The position numbers and the translations under genes are program-made. This document shows, one piece after another, positions 36,920-48,497 of a stretch of DNA of 61,333 bases. The DNA comes from Chitinilyticum litopenaei DSM 21440 (GTDB lineage: Bacteria > Pseudomonadota > Gammaproteobacteria > Burkholderiales > Chitinibacteraceae). The stretch covers positions 1 through 61,333 of the forward strand of contig NZ_ATZJ01000023.1 in NCBI RefSeq assembly GCF_000428145.1. The letters are read 5' to 3'. The number at the start of each line of letters is the position of its first letter. Within the stretch, counting starts at the first letter, position 1. The notes under the pieces were generated by a model that worked only from the letters and a program-made list of their open reading frames with translations, was not told where the DNA came from and ran no database searches.

Positions 36920-38461
36920 ATGCCCGCCGACCACAACGTCCTGCAACTGCTGCACAAAGCGAAGGTCGCGACACGCGGCGGTGCAGCCAAAAAGGCGGTC
37001 AGGCTGGTAGACCAGGCTGCGGCGCTCCTTAGCGAAGATCCGGACCCGGCGCTCGAAGCCGCCATCGAGCTGGAACGCGCCCGGATCGCCTGGGGCCTGG
37101 TCAAGTACAGCGAAGGCCTGCAACACCTGCGCAAGGTGCTGAACCTGAGCGACGATGCGCCGCTGCTGCGTGCCGAGGCCCTCAGCCTGCAGGCCCTGCT
37201 GCACAATGCCCTGGGCAATTACAGCAAGGCCCTTGAAGGCTGGATTCTTTGCCTCGAAGAAGCCGGCACCAGCGGCAATCCCGAACTCTATATTGAAGCC
37301 TATCTTGGCATCGGCCATTACTACCTCATCGACCGGCAGCCGGCCAAGGCCCAGTTGTATCATCGCTATGCCTACCATCTGGGTACCCAGCACAGCGACC
37401 TGCAGCTGCGCCTGAAAGCCGCGCTGTATCTGCTGTTCGATCTGGTGCAGGCCGGGCAAAGCGAGGAGGCACTGGACGTGCTGGCCGTCGCACAGGCGTC
37501 ACAGGATGAAAATACCGACCCGGCCTGGCGCGCCGAAACGCTGCATTACGCGGCAGCCATCTATCTGGAACAGGCCAGGCTCGCGGAAGCCGAAACCGCG
37601 CTGCAAGCCTCGCTGAAAATCAATATGGACGCCATGCTGCTCTGGGGCGAAACACAGAACCGCATGCTGCTCGCACGGCTCTACGAGGCGCAGGGCAAAC
37701 TGGCACAGGCCGGCAGCACGCTGGAAACCTCCATCGCCATCGCCAGCAGCTTTGACCAGGGCTTTTTGCTGCAGCAGATCAGCAAGCAGCTGGTCGAGGT
37801 GCGCGAACGCGCCGGCGATCATGCTGCGGCGCTGGCCGCACATGAAGCCTACCACCGCTTTGCCGTCAGTCACCGCCGCCAGCTCAAGCAAAGCCGCAGC
37901 CAGATTCCGCCGGCGCGCGAGGCCCAACTCGACCTGCGCCTGCAGCTGCTCAAGGCACGCTACGATCTGGCGCTGCTGCGCCAGGCCGCCAGCCAGCACG
38001 ATGGCGCCGATCTGCCCGAAGACGCGCTCACCGGCCTGCCCGCCCGCGCCACGCTGGAGGCCACCCTGCAGGAAAGGCAGAACCACACGCCGCAAACCCT
38101 GCTGTACTGGCGGCTGCACGGCCTGACGCTGTTCAACGAACAGCACGGCAAGGCCAGCGGCAATCGCGTACTGCAGCGCTGCGCCAGCCTGCTGCTGCAG
38201 GCTGCCCGCCAGTTTCACGGCCATGCCATGCGCCTGCACGGCAGCGGATTGCTGCTGGTCATTGACCGGGGAGAGGCCGCCCCCGCCCTGCTGCGTCTGC
38301 AGGAATGGCTGCCACACCTGCATCGCGAATACACCGCGGACAGCATCGTGCACAGCCTCGCGCTGCTGGATGCCGACGGACTCGACAAGCCCGCCCAGCA
38401 AATCCTTCTCCAGCCGCCCGCCTGGCGCTGGCCGGCTGACGGCAAGGGGAGCGCGGCATGA
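36920..38461 (+). CDS. TPR-repeat protein with degenerate (inactive) GGDEF domain
   Basis: About 513 residues. Residues 1-330 form TPR-like helical repeats (e.g. LRAEALSLQALLHNALGNYSKAL, AETLHYAAAIYLEQARLAEAETAL). From about 365 a GGDEF-like fold begins, DALTGLPARATLEATL, but the metal Asp segment reads LLYWRLHGLTLFNEQHG and the active loop near 436 is RLHGSGLLLVI where an active enzyme has RYGGDEF. It should not make c-di-GMP and may sense or regulate. Its stop overlaps the next start (ATGA), and the next gene has the same architecture with an intact site, so the two products may act as a pair. Confidence 0.8.
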   Translation: MPADHNVLQLLHKAKVATRGGAAKKAVRLVDQAAALLSEDPDPALEAAIELERARIAWGLVKYSEGLQHLRKVLNLSDDAPLLRAEALSLQALLHNALGNYSKALEGWILCLEEAGTSGNPELYIEAYLGIGHYYLIDRQPAKAQLYHRYAYHLGTQHSDLQLRLKAALYLLFDLVQAGQSEEALDVLAVAQASQDENTDPAWRAETLHYAAAIYLEQARLAEAETALQASLKINMDAMLLWGETQNRMLLARLYEAQGKLAQAGSTLETSIAIASSFDQGFLLQQISKQLVEVRERAGDHAAALAAHEAYHRFAVSHRRQLKQSRSQIPPAREAQLDLRLQLLKARYDLALLRQAASQHDGADLPEDALTGLPARATLEATLQERQNHTPQTLLYWRLHGLTLFNEQHGKASGNRVLQRCASLLLQAARQFHGHAMRLHGSGLLLVIDRGEAAPALLRLQEWLPHLHREYTADSIVHSLALLDADGLDKPAQQILLQPPAWRWPADGKGSAA

Positions 38462-40068
38462 GCACCCCGACCCGCTCGCTGCACGAACTGAGCTTCTTCT
38501 TCCAGCTGCACGACCAGCTTGACCGCGACCCGGCCGCCGCGCGCGACGAGGCCGAGGCCCAGCTGCACACGCGCAAGGATCGCTTCGAGCGCATTGCGCT
38601 GCAGCTGCTGCAGGGCATTGCCATGGCCCGCTGCGGCGATTACGTGCAGGCCGAGCATCTGCTGGAATTCGCGCTGCGGCGCGCCAAGCTGCGCGGCTTT
38701 GGGCAGCTGATCGCCGAGGCCAAGGACGAGCTCGCCGGCATTTACCTGATGCGCGGCCTGACCGACGAGGCACTGAAGCAATGGCTGGACTGCTTCGAAG
38801 CCGCCCTGCATGAAAACAGCCGCTATGGCCTTGTCCGCTCCCATCTGGGTATCGGCAAGGTGTTCTATGCACTGGAGAAATACGATGAAGCCAAGGCCCA
38901 GCACCTGCGCTCGATGGAGCTCAGCTACACGCTGAGCGATTCGACACTGAGCACCACCATCCACATCTGCCTTGCTGCCGATTATCTGCGCCTGGCCGAT
39001 TTCAACAGTGCCTTTGTGGCGCTGGCCATTGCCGAGGATTCGCTGGGCAGCAGCCGCAACATGCTGCACTGGCGCGCGGAGCTGCTGGCCTACCGCGGCC
39101 AGGCGCTGGCCGGCATGGGCAACTGGGATGACGCGCTGCGCTGCCTCGTCGATGCACGCACGATCAGCACCGAGCATCACTTCCAGTGGAGCGCGGCGCT
39201 GGCCGACCTGGAAATCGGCCGCATCCATTTCGTGCTTGGACAGGAGCAGCAGGCAGAGGGCCATTTGCTGCAGGCCAGGGAAATTGCCCGGCAAATCCGC
39301 TGCGTACTCTTCGAAATCCAGTGCGAGGAGCTGCTCTACAGCATTCGCAAGCAATGCAGCGATTACGTCAGCGCGCTGCAACATCACCGCCGCTATACCG
39401 AGCTGACGCTCGGCTTCATCGACACGCAGCGCGATCACCAGATCGACCCGACCACGCGCAGGCGCATGCGCCGCATGGAAAACGCGCTGGCGCTCGCGCA
39501 GTCCGAAGAGGAAAACAACTCGCTGCTGGCCCGCCTGCAGGTGCATGAGGAACACATCCAGGCGCTGAAGATCGAGGCCGAAACCGACCCGCTCACCGGC
39601 ATCTACAACCGCCGCGCACTGGAAGAACGCCTGCAGCGCGAATTGTATCTCGCACAGCAGGCCCATCGCCCCTTCAGCCTGCTGATGCTGGACATCGACC
39701 ACTTCAAGCAGGTCAACGACCGCTTCTCCCACCTGGTCGGCGATACGGTGCTCAAGACGGTCGCCGAGATCATGCAGGCCTGCTGCCGCGCCGACGAGTT
39801 CATCACCCGCTACGGCGGCGAGGAGTTCGTCATCCTCTTGCCCGGCGCCACCGCCGAAACCGCTCGCCATATCGCCGAGCGCATCCGCCTGAAGATCAGC
39901 CACCACGACTGGTTCAGCGTTCATCCGGAACTCTTCCAGCTGACCATCAGCATAGGCTCCGCAGCCCTGCGTGACGTGGAAACCGGCCGCGAACTGATCG
40001 CGCGGGCCGATCATTACCTCTATCAGGCCAAGGCCGATGGGCGCAATTGCACGCGCGGCGATACCTGA
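38458..40068 (+). CDS. TPR-repeat diguanylate cyclase (active GGEEF)
   Basis: 536 residues with an N-terminal TPR array (about 1-340), a coiled segment (RRRMRRMENALALAQSEEENN) and a GGDEF domain: DPLTGIYNRRALEERL near 377, MLDIDHFKQVNDRFSH, RYGGEEFVILLPG near 450. All catalytic residues are present, so it should synthesise c-di-GMP. The usual inhibitory RxxD is altered to RADE. No TM segment is seen, so it should be cytosolic with TPR-mediated protein input. It overlaps the upstream pseudo-GGDEF gene by 4 bp, suggesting stoichiometric production. Confidence 0.88.
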   Translation: MSTPTRSLHELSFFFQLHDQLDRDPAAARDEAEAQLHTRKDRFERIALQLLQGIAMARCGDYVQAEHLLEFALRRAKLRGFGQLIAEAKDELAGIYLMRGLTDEALKQWLDCFEAALHENSRYGLVRSHLGIGKVFYALEKYDEAKAQHLRSMELSYTLSDSTLSTTIHICLAADYLRLADFNSAFVALAIAEDSLGSSRNMLHWRAELLAYRGQALAGMGNWDDALRCLVDARTISTEHHFQWSAALADLEIGRIHFVLGQEQQAEGHLLQAREIARQIRCVLFEIQCEELLYSIRKQCSDYVSALQHHRRYTELTLGFIDTQRDHQIDPTTRRRMRRMENALALAQSEEENNSLLARLQVHEEHIQALKIEAETDPLTGIYNRRALEERLQRELYLAQQAHRPFSLLMLDIDHFKQVNDRFSHLVGDTVLKTVAEIMQACCRADEFITRYGGEEFVILLPGATAETARHIAERIRLKISHHDWFSVHPELFQLTISIGSAALRDVETGRELIARADHYLYQAKADGRNCTRGDT

Positions 40069-40070
40069 CC

Positions 40071-40119
40071 AGGATTAGCCCTGTAGCCAATGCAGCAAAT
40101 AGGCTGTAGCCATATACCC
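40071..40119. repeat. 49-bp palindromic repeat (cyclase/clpB gap)
   Basis: Left arm AGGATTAGCCCTGTAGCC (40071-40088), spacer AATGCAGCAAATA, right arm GGCTGTAGCCATATACCC (40102-40119). It begins 2 bp after the cyclase stop. Confidence 0.75.
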
Positions 40120-40156
40120 CAAGCAAGACCATATCTCTCCGCAGCGGCCCCACCCG

Positions 40157-40184
40157 CTTGAAATGCCGGATCGCATACCCATTT
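40157..40184 (+). promoter_or_regulatory. clpB: Sigma-32 (heat-shock) type promoter of clpB
   Basis: CTTGAAA (40157) and CCCATTTA (40178) match the sigma-32 -35 (CTTGAA) and -10 (CCCCATNTA) elements, with 15 nt between CTTGAA and CCCATTTA. The promoter ends about 36 bp before the clpB start. Confidence 0.7.
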
Positions 40185-40220
40185 ACAGCTATGACCATGA
40201 ATTAAAAAGGGGTTTTCATC

Positions 40221-42806
<2,586 letters not shown>

Positions 42807-42819
42807 AACAACGGCAAGC

Positions 42820-42868
42820 GGGTATCCGCCTGCAAACCAATTACTCAATAGGCTGCAAGGCAATACCC
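42820..42868. repeat. 49-bp palindromic repeat (after clpB)
   Basis: Left arm GGGTATCCGCCTGCAAAC (42820-42837), spacer CAATTACTCAATA, right arm GGCTGCAAGGCAATACCC (42851-42868). It directly abuts the clpB/gap terminator. Confidence 0.8.
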
Positions 42869-42900
42869 AACAAAAAACCCGCCGAAGCGGGTTTTTTGTT
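42869..42900. terminator. Bidirectional terminator between clpB and gap
   Basis: AACAAAAAACCCGC (42869-42882) and GCGGGTTTTTTGTT (42887-42900) form a perfect 14-bp stem with loop CGAA and T/A tracts on both sides. Confidence 0.93.
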
Positions 42901-42916
42901 GGTGGTTGATGGCGAA

Positions 42917-43918
42917 TTACTTGGCCATCACGCGAACCATTTCCAGCACCTTGCTGGAATAGCCCCATTCGTTGTCGTACCAGGCCACAACCTTAACAAA
43001 GGTCTTGTCCAGCGCGATGCCGGCATCGGCATCGAAGGTGGAGGTGCAGGCTTCGCCGCGGAAGTCGGTCGATACGACCTTCTCGGTGGTGTAGCCCAGC
43101 ACGCCCTTCATGCTGCCTTCGGAAGCGGCCTTCATCGCGGCGCAGATGTCTTCGTAGGACGCTTCCTTGTTCAGCTCGACGGTCAGGTCAACCACGGACA
43201 CGTCGGAAGTCGGAACGCGGAAGGCCATGCCGGTCAGCTTGCCCTTCACTTCCGGAATCACCACGCCAACGGCCTTGGCTGCGCCAGTGCTGGACGGAAT
43301 GATGTTTTCCAGAATGCCGCGGCCACCGCGCCAGTCCTTGTTGGACGGGCCGTCAACGGTCTTTTGCGTTGCAGTCGCCGCGTGAACGGTGGTCATCAGG
43401 CCGCGCTTGATGCCGAAGTTGTCGTTGATGACCTTGGCGATCGGTGCCAGGCAGTTGGTGGTGCAAGACGCATTGGAGATGATGGCCTGACCGGCGTAGG
43501 TGCTGTCGTTCACGCCGTAGACGAACATCGGGGTGTCATCTTTCGACGGTGCGGACATGATGACCTTCTTGGCGCCGGCGGCGATGTGCTTTTCGCAGGT
43601 TTCGTGGGTCAAAAACAGGCCGGTGGATTCCACCACGACATCGGCGCCAATCTCGCCCCACTTCAGCTCGGCCGGATCTTTCACGGCGGTCAGGCGGATG
43701 GTCTTGCCGTTCACGACCAGATTGCCGCCTTCCACCTTCACGTCGCCCTTGAACTTGCCGTGCACGGAGTCGTGCTTGAGCATGTAGGCGAGGTAGTCCG
43801 GCTCGAGCAGGTCGTTGATACCAACGATTTCGATGTCATCGGCGAAGTTGTAGACAGCAGCGCGGAAAACCATGCGGCCGATGCGGCCAAAACCATTGAT
43901 ACCTACTTTGATAGCCAT
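42917..43918 (-). CDS. gap: Glyceraldehyde-3-phosphate dehydrogenase, type I
   Basis: The enzyme converts GAP, phosphate and NAD+ to 1,3-bisphosphoglycerate in the lower glycolytic/Entner-Doudoroff route. The 333-residue chain starts MAIKVGINGFGRIGRMVFR (Rossmann motif). The catalytic Cys is in SNASCTTNCLAP near residue 151, and GRGILENIIPSSTGAAKAVG and WYDNEWGYSSKVLEMV are present. Asp after the first beta-alpha-beta unit is replaced by GINDLLEPDYLAYML with Asp in GINDL, fitting NAD use. It lies next to eda and edd on the same strand, separated by 207 bp in which I see no HexR-like site. Confidence 0.96.
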   Translation of the reverse strand: MAIKVGINGFGRIGRMVFRAAVYNFADDIEIVGINDLLEPDYLAYMLKHDSVHGKFKGDVKVEGGNLVVNGKTIRLTAVKDPAELKWGEIGADVVVESTGLFLTHETCEKHIAAGAKKVIMSAPSKDDTPMFVYGVNDSTYAGQAIISNASCTTNCLAPIAKVINDNFGIKRGLMTTVHAATATQKTVDGPSNKDWRGGRGILENIIPSSTGAAKAVGVVIPEVKGKLTGMAFRVPTSDVSVVDLTVELNKEASYEDICAAMKAASEGSMKGVLGYTTEKVVSTDFRGEACTSTFDADAGIALDKTFVKVVAWYDNEWGYSSKVLEMVRVMAK

Positions 43919-44125
43919 GGATCATCTCCAGAAATAGAGGATGGAACGAAATACGGGACGGCCCAAGCATGCAGCAGCCGGGGCTGGCTGCCTTTGTGCC
44001 ATGACAAAAAACCGTCAGATTCTTGCTTGCGGGTCAGCGGCGATGTTGCAGCGCGACAAGACGAAGCCTGATTCTAGCAGGATGCCGGCCCATGCCAAGC
44101 GCATGCGCCGGCCGGATGCGGAGAA

Positions 44126-44749
44126 TTACGGACGCAGCGCAGCCGCTTCGCTGGCGAGCTTGGTAATGGCAGCCCAGTCGCCGGCCTTGACGGCGTCTTT
44201 CGGGCACAGCCAGGAACCACCGACGCAGCCGACGTTCGGCAGTGCGAGCAGCTTCGGGGCAGACTCCAGCGACACACCGCCAGTCGGACAGAACAGCACC
44301 TGGGGCAGCGGACCGCCCAGTGCCTTCAGCATGGCCAGGCCACCAGCCTGCTCGGCCGGGAACAGCTTCATCGCATCAAAGCCTTCTTCCATGGCGGCAA
44401 TCACTTCGGAAGCGGTATGCACGCCCGGCAGCAGGGGCATGCCGGCTTCGCGGGCGGCCGCAGCCAGTTTCGGGGTCAGACCCGGCGTCACGGCGAACTT
44501 GGCGCCAGCAGCCTTGGCCTGTTCGAACTGCTCGGGGCGCACCACGGTTCCCACGCCAACGATGGCGTCCGGTACGGCATCGGCAATCGCCTTGACCGCC
44601 TCGAGCGCCACCGGCGTGCGCAGGGTGACTTCCAGCACCTTGATGCCACCGGCTACCAGGGCCTTCGCCAGCGGCACGGCTGTATCCAGGTCCTCAATCA
44701 CGATGACCGGCATCACCGGGCAGGAACGCATGATCTGTTTGATATCCAT
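44126..44749 (-). CDS. eda: KHG/KDPG aldolase
   Basis: Eda cleaves 2-keto-3-deoxy-6-phosphogluconate to pyruvate and GAP, the last step of the Entner-Doudoroff route. The 207-residue protein has VIVIEDLDTAVPLAKALVAGGIKVLEVTLRT with the catalytic Glu, GVGTV, and the Schiff-base Lys in AMKLFPAEQAGG, followed by LFCPTGGVS. The start at 44749 is chosen for AGAAGAG 9 nt upstream; ATG 44758 is an alternative. It follows edd by about 80 bp on the same strand. Confidence 0.95.
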   Translation of the reverse strand: MDIKQIMRSCPVMPVIVIEDLDTAVPLAKALVAGGIKVLEVTLRTPVALEAVKAIADAVPDAIVGVGTVVRPEQFEQAKAAGAKFAVTPGLTPKLAAAAREAGMPLLPGVHTASEVIAAMEEGFDAMKLFPAEQAGGLAMLKALGGPLPQVLFCPTGGVSLESAPKLLALPNVGCVGGSWLCPKDAVKAGDWAAITKLASEAAALRP

Positions 44750-44829
44750 CGAGCTCATCTCTTCTGAAGGGTTGGTCAACAGGCCTTATGCCCGGCCTGC
44801 CTTGTCGTTATTGCAAATCAGAGGGCATA

Positions 44830-46653
44830 TCAGTGGGCCAGGCCCAGGGAAATCGCACCTTCCTCGGCACCGGTGGCAGCGGCGCGGAAGCTGGCGAACA
44901 ACTCACGGCCCATGCCGTGGCCATTCTTGGCCATATCAGCGCTAGCAACGTCGCGCGCATTCCATTCGGCTGCATCAACCTTGGCGATCAGGTCGCCGGT
45001 TTCGGCATCCAGGCGAATCACGTCGCCGGTGCGAACCTTGCCAAGCGGCCCACCGGAAACGACTTCCGGGGTGATGTGGATGGCAGCCGGCACCTTGCCC
45101 GACGCGCCGGACATGCGGCCATCGGTCACCAGCGCGACCTTGAAACCGCGATCCTGCAGCACGCCCAGCGCCGGAGTCAGCTTGTGCAGTTCCGGCATGC
45201 CGTTGGCGCGCGGCCCCTGGAAGCGCAGCACGACGATCACATCCTTTTCCAGCTCGCCACGCTTGAAGGCAGCCAGCACATCGTCCTGGTCGTCAAACAC
45301 GATGGCGGGCGCTTCGACCACGCGATGCTCAGGCGCCACGGCGGACACCTTGATCACCGCGCGACCGAGATTGCCGGCCAGCAGCTTGGTGCCGCCATCG
45401 GCCGAGAACGGGTTGCTGGCCGGACGCAGGACGCTGTCATCGCCGCTCTGCACAGGAGCAGGACGCCAGATCGCTTCGCCATTTTCGAGGAAGGGCTCGT
45501 CGGCATAATGGCGCAGGCCGTGACCGGCGACGGTCCATACGTCTTCGTGCAGCAGGCCGGCATCCAGCAGCTCACGGATCAGGTAGCCCATGCCGCCTGC
45601 GGCGTGGAAATGGTTCACGTCGGCCGAGCCATTCGGGTACACCTTGGCCAGCAGGGGGATGATGGCGGAGAGGTCGTTGAAATCCGACCAGTCGATAATG
45701 ATGCCGGCGGCGCGGGCAATCGCGATCAGGTGGATGGTATGGTTGGTCGAGCCGCCGGTCGCGAGCAGGCCGATGATGCCGTTGACGATGGCCTTTTCAT
45801 CGATGACCTGGCCAATCGGGATGTACTCATTGCCCAGTGCGGTGATCGCCGCGGCGCGCTTGGCGGCGGCGCGGGTCAGCGCGTCACGCAGCTCGGTACC
45901 CGGATTGGTGAACGCGGCACCCGGCAGGTGCAGGCCCATGATTTCCATCAGCATCTGGTTGGAGTTGGCCGTACCGTAGAAGGTACAGGTGCCGGCGCCG
46001 TGGTAGCTGCCCTCTTCCGAAGCCAGCAGCGCTTCGCGGCCGACCTTGCCTTCGGCGAACAGCTGGCGGGTCTTGGCCTTTTCCTTGTTGGAAATGCCGG
46101 ATGTCATCGGGCCGGCCGGCACGAAAATCGTCGGCAGGTGGCTGAACTGCAGCGCACCGATCAAGAGGCCCGGAACGATCTTGTCGCAGACACCCAGGCA
46201 CAGCGTGGCATCGAACATATTGTGCGACAGCGCCACGGCAGTCGACATGGCGATCACGTCGCGGCTGAACAGCGACAGCTCCATCCCCGGCTGGCCTTGC
46301 GTCACGCCGTCGCACATGGCCGGAACACCGCCGGCGAACTGCGCGGTGGCGCCGGCTGCGTGCGCGGCAGCCTTGATGATGGCGGGGAATGTTTCGAAGG
46401 GCTGGTGCGCCGACAGCATCTCGTTGTAGGCCGAGACGATGGCGAGATTGGGCTGGCGCATTTCGCGCAACATGATCTTGTCGGTTTCCGGCATCGCCGC
46501 CCAGGCGTGCGCCTGATTGGTACAGGCCAGACCCTTGCGCACCGGCTCCTTGCTGGCTGCCGCGGCCATGCGTTCCAGATAGCGGGAGCGGGACGACTTG
46601 CTGCGGGCAATGATGCGGTCGGTGACTTCGGCCAGGCGGGGATGCAGGGGCAT
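44830..46653 (-). CDS. edd: 6-Phosphogluconate dehydratase
   Basis: Edd converts 6-phosphogluconate to KDPG with an Fe-S cluster. The 607-residue length equals the family's. Cluster cysteines are seen in MCDGVTQGQPGM and LCLGVCDKIVPG, and GSYHGAGTCTFYGTANSNQM and VTDGRMSGASGKVPAAIH are the IlvD/Edd signatures. The ATG at 46653 has GGAG 7 nt upstream; the open frame continues to 47820, but that part is antisense to zwf and is not coding. The gene diverges from zwf across 312 bp that hold two HexR-like operators. Confidence 0.96.
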   Translation of the reverse strand: MPLHPRLAEVTDRIIARSKSSRSRYLERMAAAASKEPVRKGLACTNQAHAWAAMPETDKIMLREMRQPNLAIVSAYNEMLSAHQPFETFPAIIKAAAHAAGATAQFAGGVPAMCDGVTQGQPGMELSLFSRDVIAMSTAVALSHNMFDATLCLGVCDKIVPGLLIGALQFSHLPTIFVPAGPMTSGISNKEKAKTRQLFAEGKVGREALLASEEGSYHGAGTCTFYGTANSNQMLMEIMGLHLPGAAFTNPGTELRDALTRAAAKRAAAITALGNEYIPIGQVIDEKAIVNGIIGLLATGGSTNHTIHLIAIARAAGIIIDWSDFNDLSAIIPLLAKVYPNGSADVNHFHAAGGMGYLIRELLDAGLLHEDVWTVAGHGLRHYADEPFLENGEAIWRPAPVQSGDDSVLRPASNPFSADGGTKLLAGNLGRAVIKVSAVAPEHRVVEAPAIVFDDQDDVLAAFKRGELEKDVIVVLRFQGPRANGMPELHKLTPALGVLQDRGFKVALVTDGRMSGASGKVPAAIHITPEVVSGGPLGKVRTGDVIRLDAETGDLIAKVDAAEWNARDVASADMAKNGHGMGRELFASFRAAATGAEEGAISLGLAH

Positions 46654-46710
46654 GGGTGACTCCGGGTTCAGTAGGGTGGATGCCCAAGTTGTGGCATCGC
46701 TGACAATGAG

Positions 46711-46725
46711 CGTAGTTTTACTACA
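46711..46725. promoter_or_regulatory. edd: HexR-like operator, edd side
   Basis: CGTAGTTTTACTACA: the core GTAGT-TTT-ACTAC is a perfect palindrome resembling the HexR motif TGTARTnnnATTACA. It lies 58 bp before the edd start. The encoded RpiR-type HexR at 49289 supports the call. Confidence 0.65.
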
Positions 46726-46875
46726 ATCGACTGTCTGCGGCAACCAGTAAACACTGTATTTGGCTGGTATTGCAGTGCAGCAAAACCCCAACAGGACAGG
46801 GGCTTGCCAGCCGATACGGGGCCTGCACAGACATTCGCCGCTCTGCGCATTTCCGTTTGCGCCTGCACGACCCCA

Positions 46876-46890
46876 TGTAGTAGGATTACA
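46876..46890. promoter_or_regulatory. zwf: HexR-like operator, zwf side
   Basis: TGTAGTAGGATTACA matches TGTARTnnnATTACA fully. It lies 75 bp before the zwf start, so each divergent gene has one box. The rest of the 46654-46965 gap shows no gene. Confidence 0.65.
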
Positions 46891-46965
46891 ACGACTTACG
46901 CCCGCAGCAGGGCCTGCCCGGCTCACGGTGAATGCTGCCGGAAATACAAGGAAAGGGATTCGACG

Positions 46966-48420
46966 ATGACCGCAATTCAAGCTTTCGACATGGTGCTGTT
47001 CGGTGGCACCGGTGACCTGGTAATGCGCAAACTGCTGCCGGCGCTCTACCATCAACACCAGGATGGCAACCTGCCGGCCGAGGGCCGCATCATCTGTCTG
47101 GGCCGCAGCGCCTCCGACACCGCCGCCTACCTTGCCAAGGCTCAGGGCCTGGCCAAGGGCTACCTCGGCAAGGCCTATAACGACGCCGACTGGGAAAGCT
47201 TTGCGGCCCGCGTGCTGTTTCACAAGGTCGACGCTGGCAACCCGGATGACTTCGTCGCACTGGCCGAAACACTGAATCAGTACACCGACCGCACCCGCGT
47301 GTATTACCTCTCCACCGCCTCCAGCCTGTTTGCAGCCATCTGCAAGAATCTGGCCGATGCCGGTCTCAATACCGAGAATTCCCGCGTCGTACTCGAAAAA
47401 CCCCTGGGTCACGACCTCGAATCGGCCAACAAGATCAACGACGATGTCGGCATCTACTTCCAGGAACACCAGATTTACCGCATCGACCACTATCTGGGCA
47501 AGGAGCCGGTGCTGAACCTGATCGCACTGCGTTTTGCCAACACCCTGCTGGAACCGCTGTGGCGCCGCGAATGGATTCGCGACGTGCAGATCACCGTAAC
47601 CGAGCAGGTGGGTGTCGAAACCCGCGCCGACTTCTACGACAAGGCCGGCGCCCTGCGCGACATGATCCAGAACCACCTGATCCAGCTGATGACCATCGTG
47701 GCCATGGAGCCGCCGGCATCCATCGATGCCGACGCCGTGCGTGATGAAAAGCTCAAGGTGCTGCGTGCACTGAAGCCGCTGACCCAGGAAACCCTGCACA
47801 CCCACGTGGTGCGCGGGCAATACCGCGCCGGCGCCGTCGCCGGCAAGCCGGTGCCGGGCTATCTGGAAGAACCGGGCGTGCCTGCCAATTCACACACCGA
47901 AACATTTGTGGCGCTCAAGGCCGAAATCCAGACCTGGCGCTGGGCTGGCGTTCCCTTCTTCCTGCGCACCGGCAAGCGCCTGCAGGACCGCATCGCCGAA
48001 ATCGTGATCAATTTCCGCGAAGCGCCGACGTCGATTTTCGGCAAGGTTGCCACGGGCGCCAACAAGCTGGTGATCCGCCTGCAGCCGGACGAATACGTCC
48101 GCATGTATCTGCTGGCCAAGGAGCCGGGCAACCGCCCGCGCCTGCGCCAGGTGCATCTGGATCTCGACTTCAAGGAAATCTTCACCACCCGTTCGCCGGA
48201 AGCCTACGAGCGCCTGCTGATGGACGTCATCCGTGGCGATCTGTCGCTGTTCGTGCGCCGCGACGAACAGCGCGCAGCCTGGAAGTGGGTCGAGCCCATC
48301 CTCGACTACTGGGAAAGCAGCAGCGAGCCGCCGAAACCCTATACCGCCGGCACCTGGGGCCCGGCTGCCTCGTCGGCGCTGCTGTCGCGCGATGGCCTGT
48401 GCTGGCACGAAGAAGCCTGA
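46966..48420 (+). CDS. zwf: Glucose-6-phosphate 1-dehydrogenase
   Basis: Zwf oxidises glucose-6-phosphate to 6-phosphogluconolactone with NADP+ or NAD+. The 484-residue chain starts MTAIQAFDMVLFGGTGDLVMRKLLPAL (dinucleotide motif GGTGDL) and carries the active-site signature RIDHYLGKEPVLNL near residue 170. LEKPLGHDLESA and the lactone-binding RTGKRL are also present. SD AAAGGG lies 8 nt upstream. It heads the zwf-pgl-hexR-pgi run, although a hairpin sits between zwf and pgl. Confidence 0.97.
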   Translation: MTAIQAFDMVLFGGTGDLVMRKLLPALYHQHQDGNLPAEGRIICLGRSASDTAAYLAKAQGLAKGYLGKAYNDADWESFAARVLFHKVDAGNPDDFVALAETLNQYTDRTRVYYLSTASSLFAAICKNLADAGLNTENSRVVLEKPLGHDLESANKINDDVGIYFQEHQIYRIDHYLGKEPVLNLIALRFANTLLEPLWRREWIRDVQITVTEQVGVETRADFYDKAGALRDMIQNHLIQLMTIVAMEPPASIDADAVRDEKLKVLRALKPLTQETLHTHVVRGQYRAGAVAGKPVPGYLEEPGVPANSHTETFVALKAEIQTWRWAGVPFFLRTGKRLQDRIAEIVINFREAPTSIFGKVATGANKLVIRLQPDEYVRMYLLAKEPGNRPRLRQVHLDLDFKEIFTTRSPEAYERLLMDVIRGDLSLFVRRDEQRAAWKWVEPILDYWESSSEPPKPYTAGTWGPAASSALLSRDGLCWHEEA

Positions 48421-48429
48421 TCGGCATAC

Positions 48430-48454
48430 AACCCGTACGCCCCGCGTACGGGTT
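48430..48454 (+). terminator. Hairpin between zwf and pgl
   Basis: AACCCGTACGC and GCGTACGGGTT form an 11-bp stem with a CCC loop followed by TTCCCC. The short T-run suggests partial termination or an mRNA end for zwf. Confidence 0.7.
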
Positions 48455-48497
48455 TTCCCCTATACGTGCTAGACTCGCACCCCGGAGGTAACTTTTC

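Noticed and set aside
40140..40182. Second GGGTAT/ATACCC-type element before clpB
   Set aside because: The CATACCCATTT here is better explained as the -10 region of a sigma-32 promoter and has no matching left arm.
44788..44829. TATGCCC/GGGCATA foldback between eda and edd as a repeat copy
   Set aside because: The spacing and arm sequence do not fit the family; the stem is short and could be chance.
46654..47820. N-terminal extension of the edd frame to 996 codons
   Set aside because: The extra part is antisense to zwf; the normal Edd length and a good SD fit the ATG at 46653.
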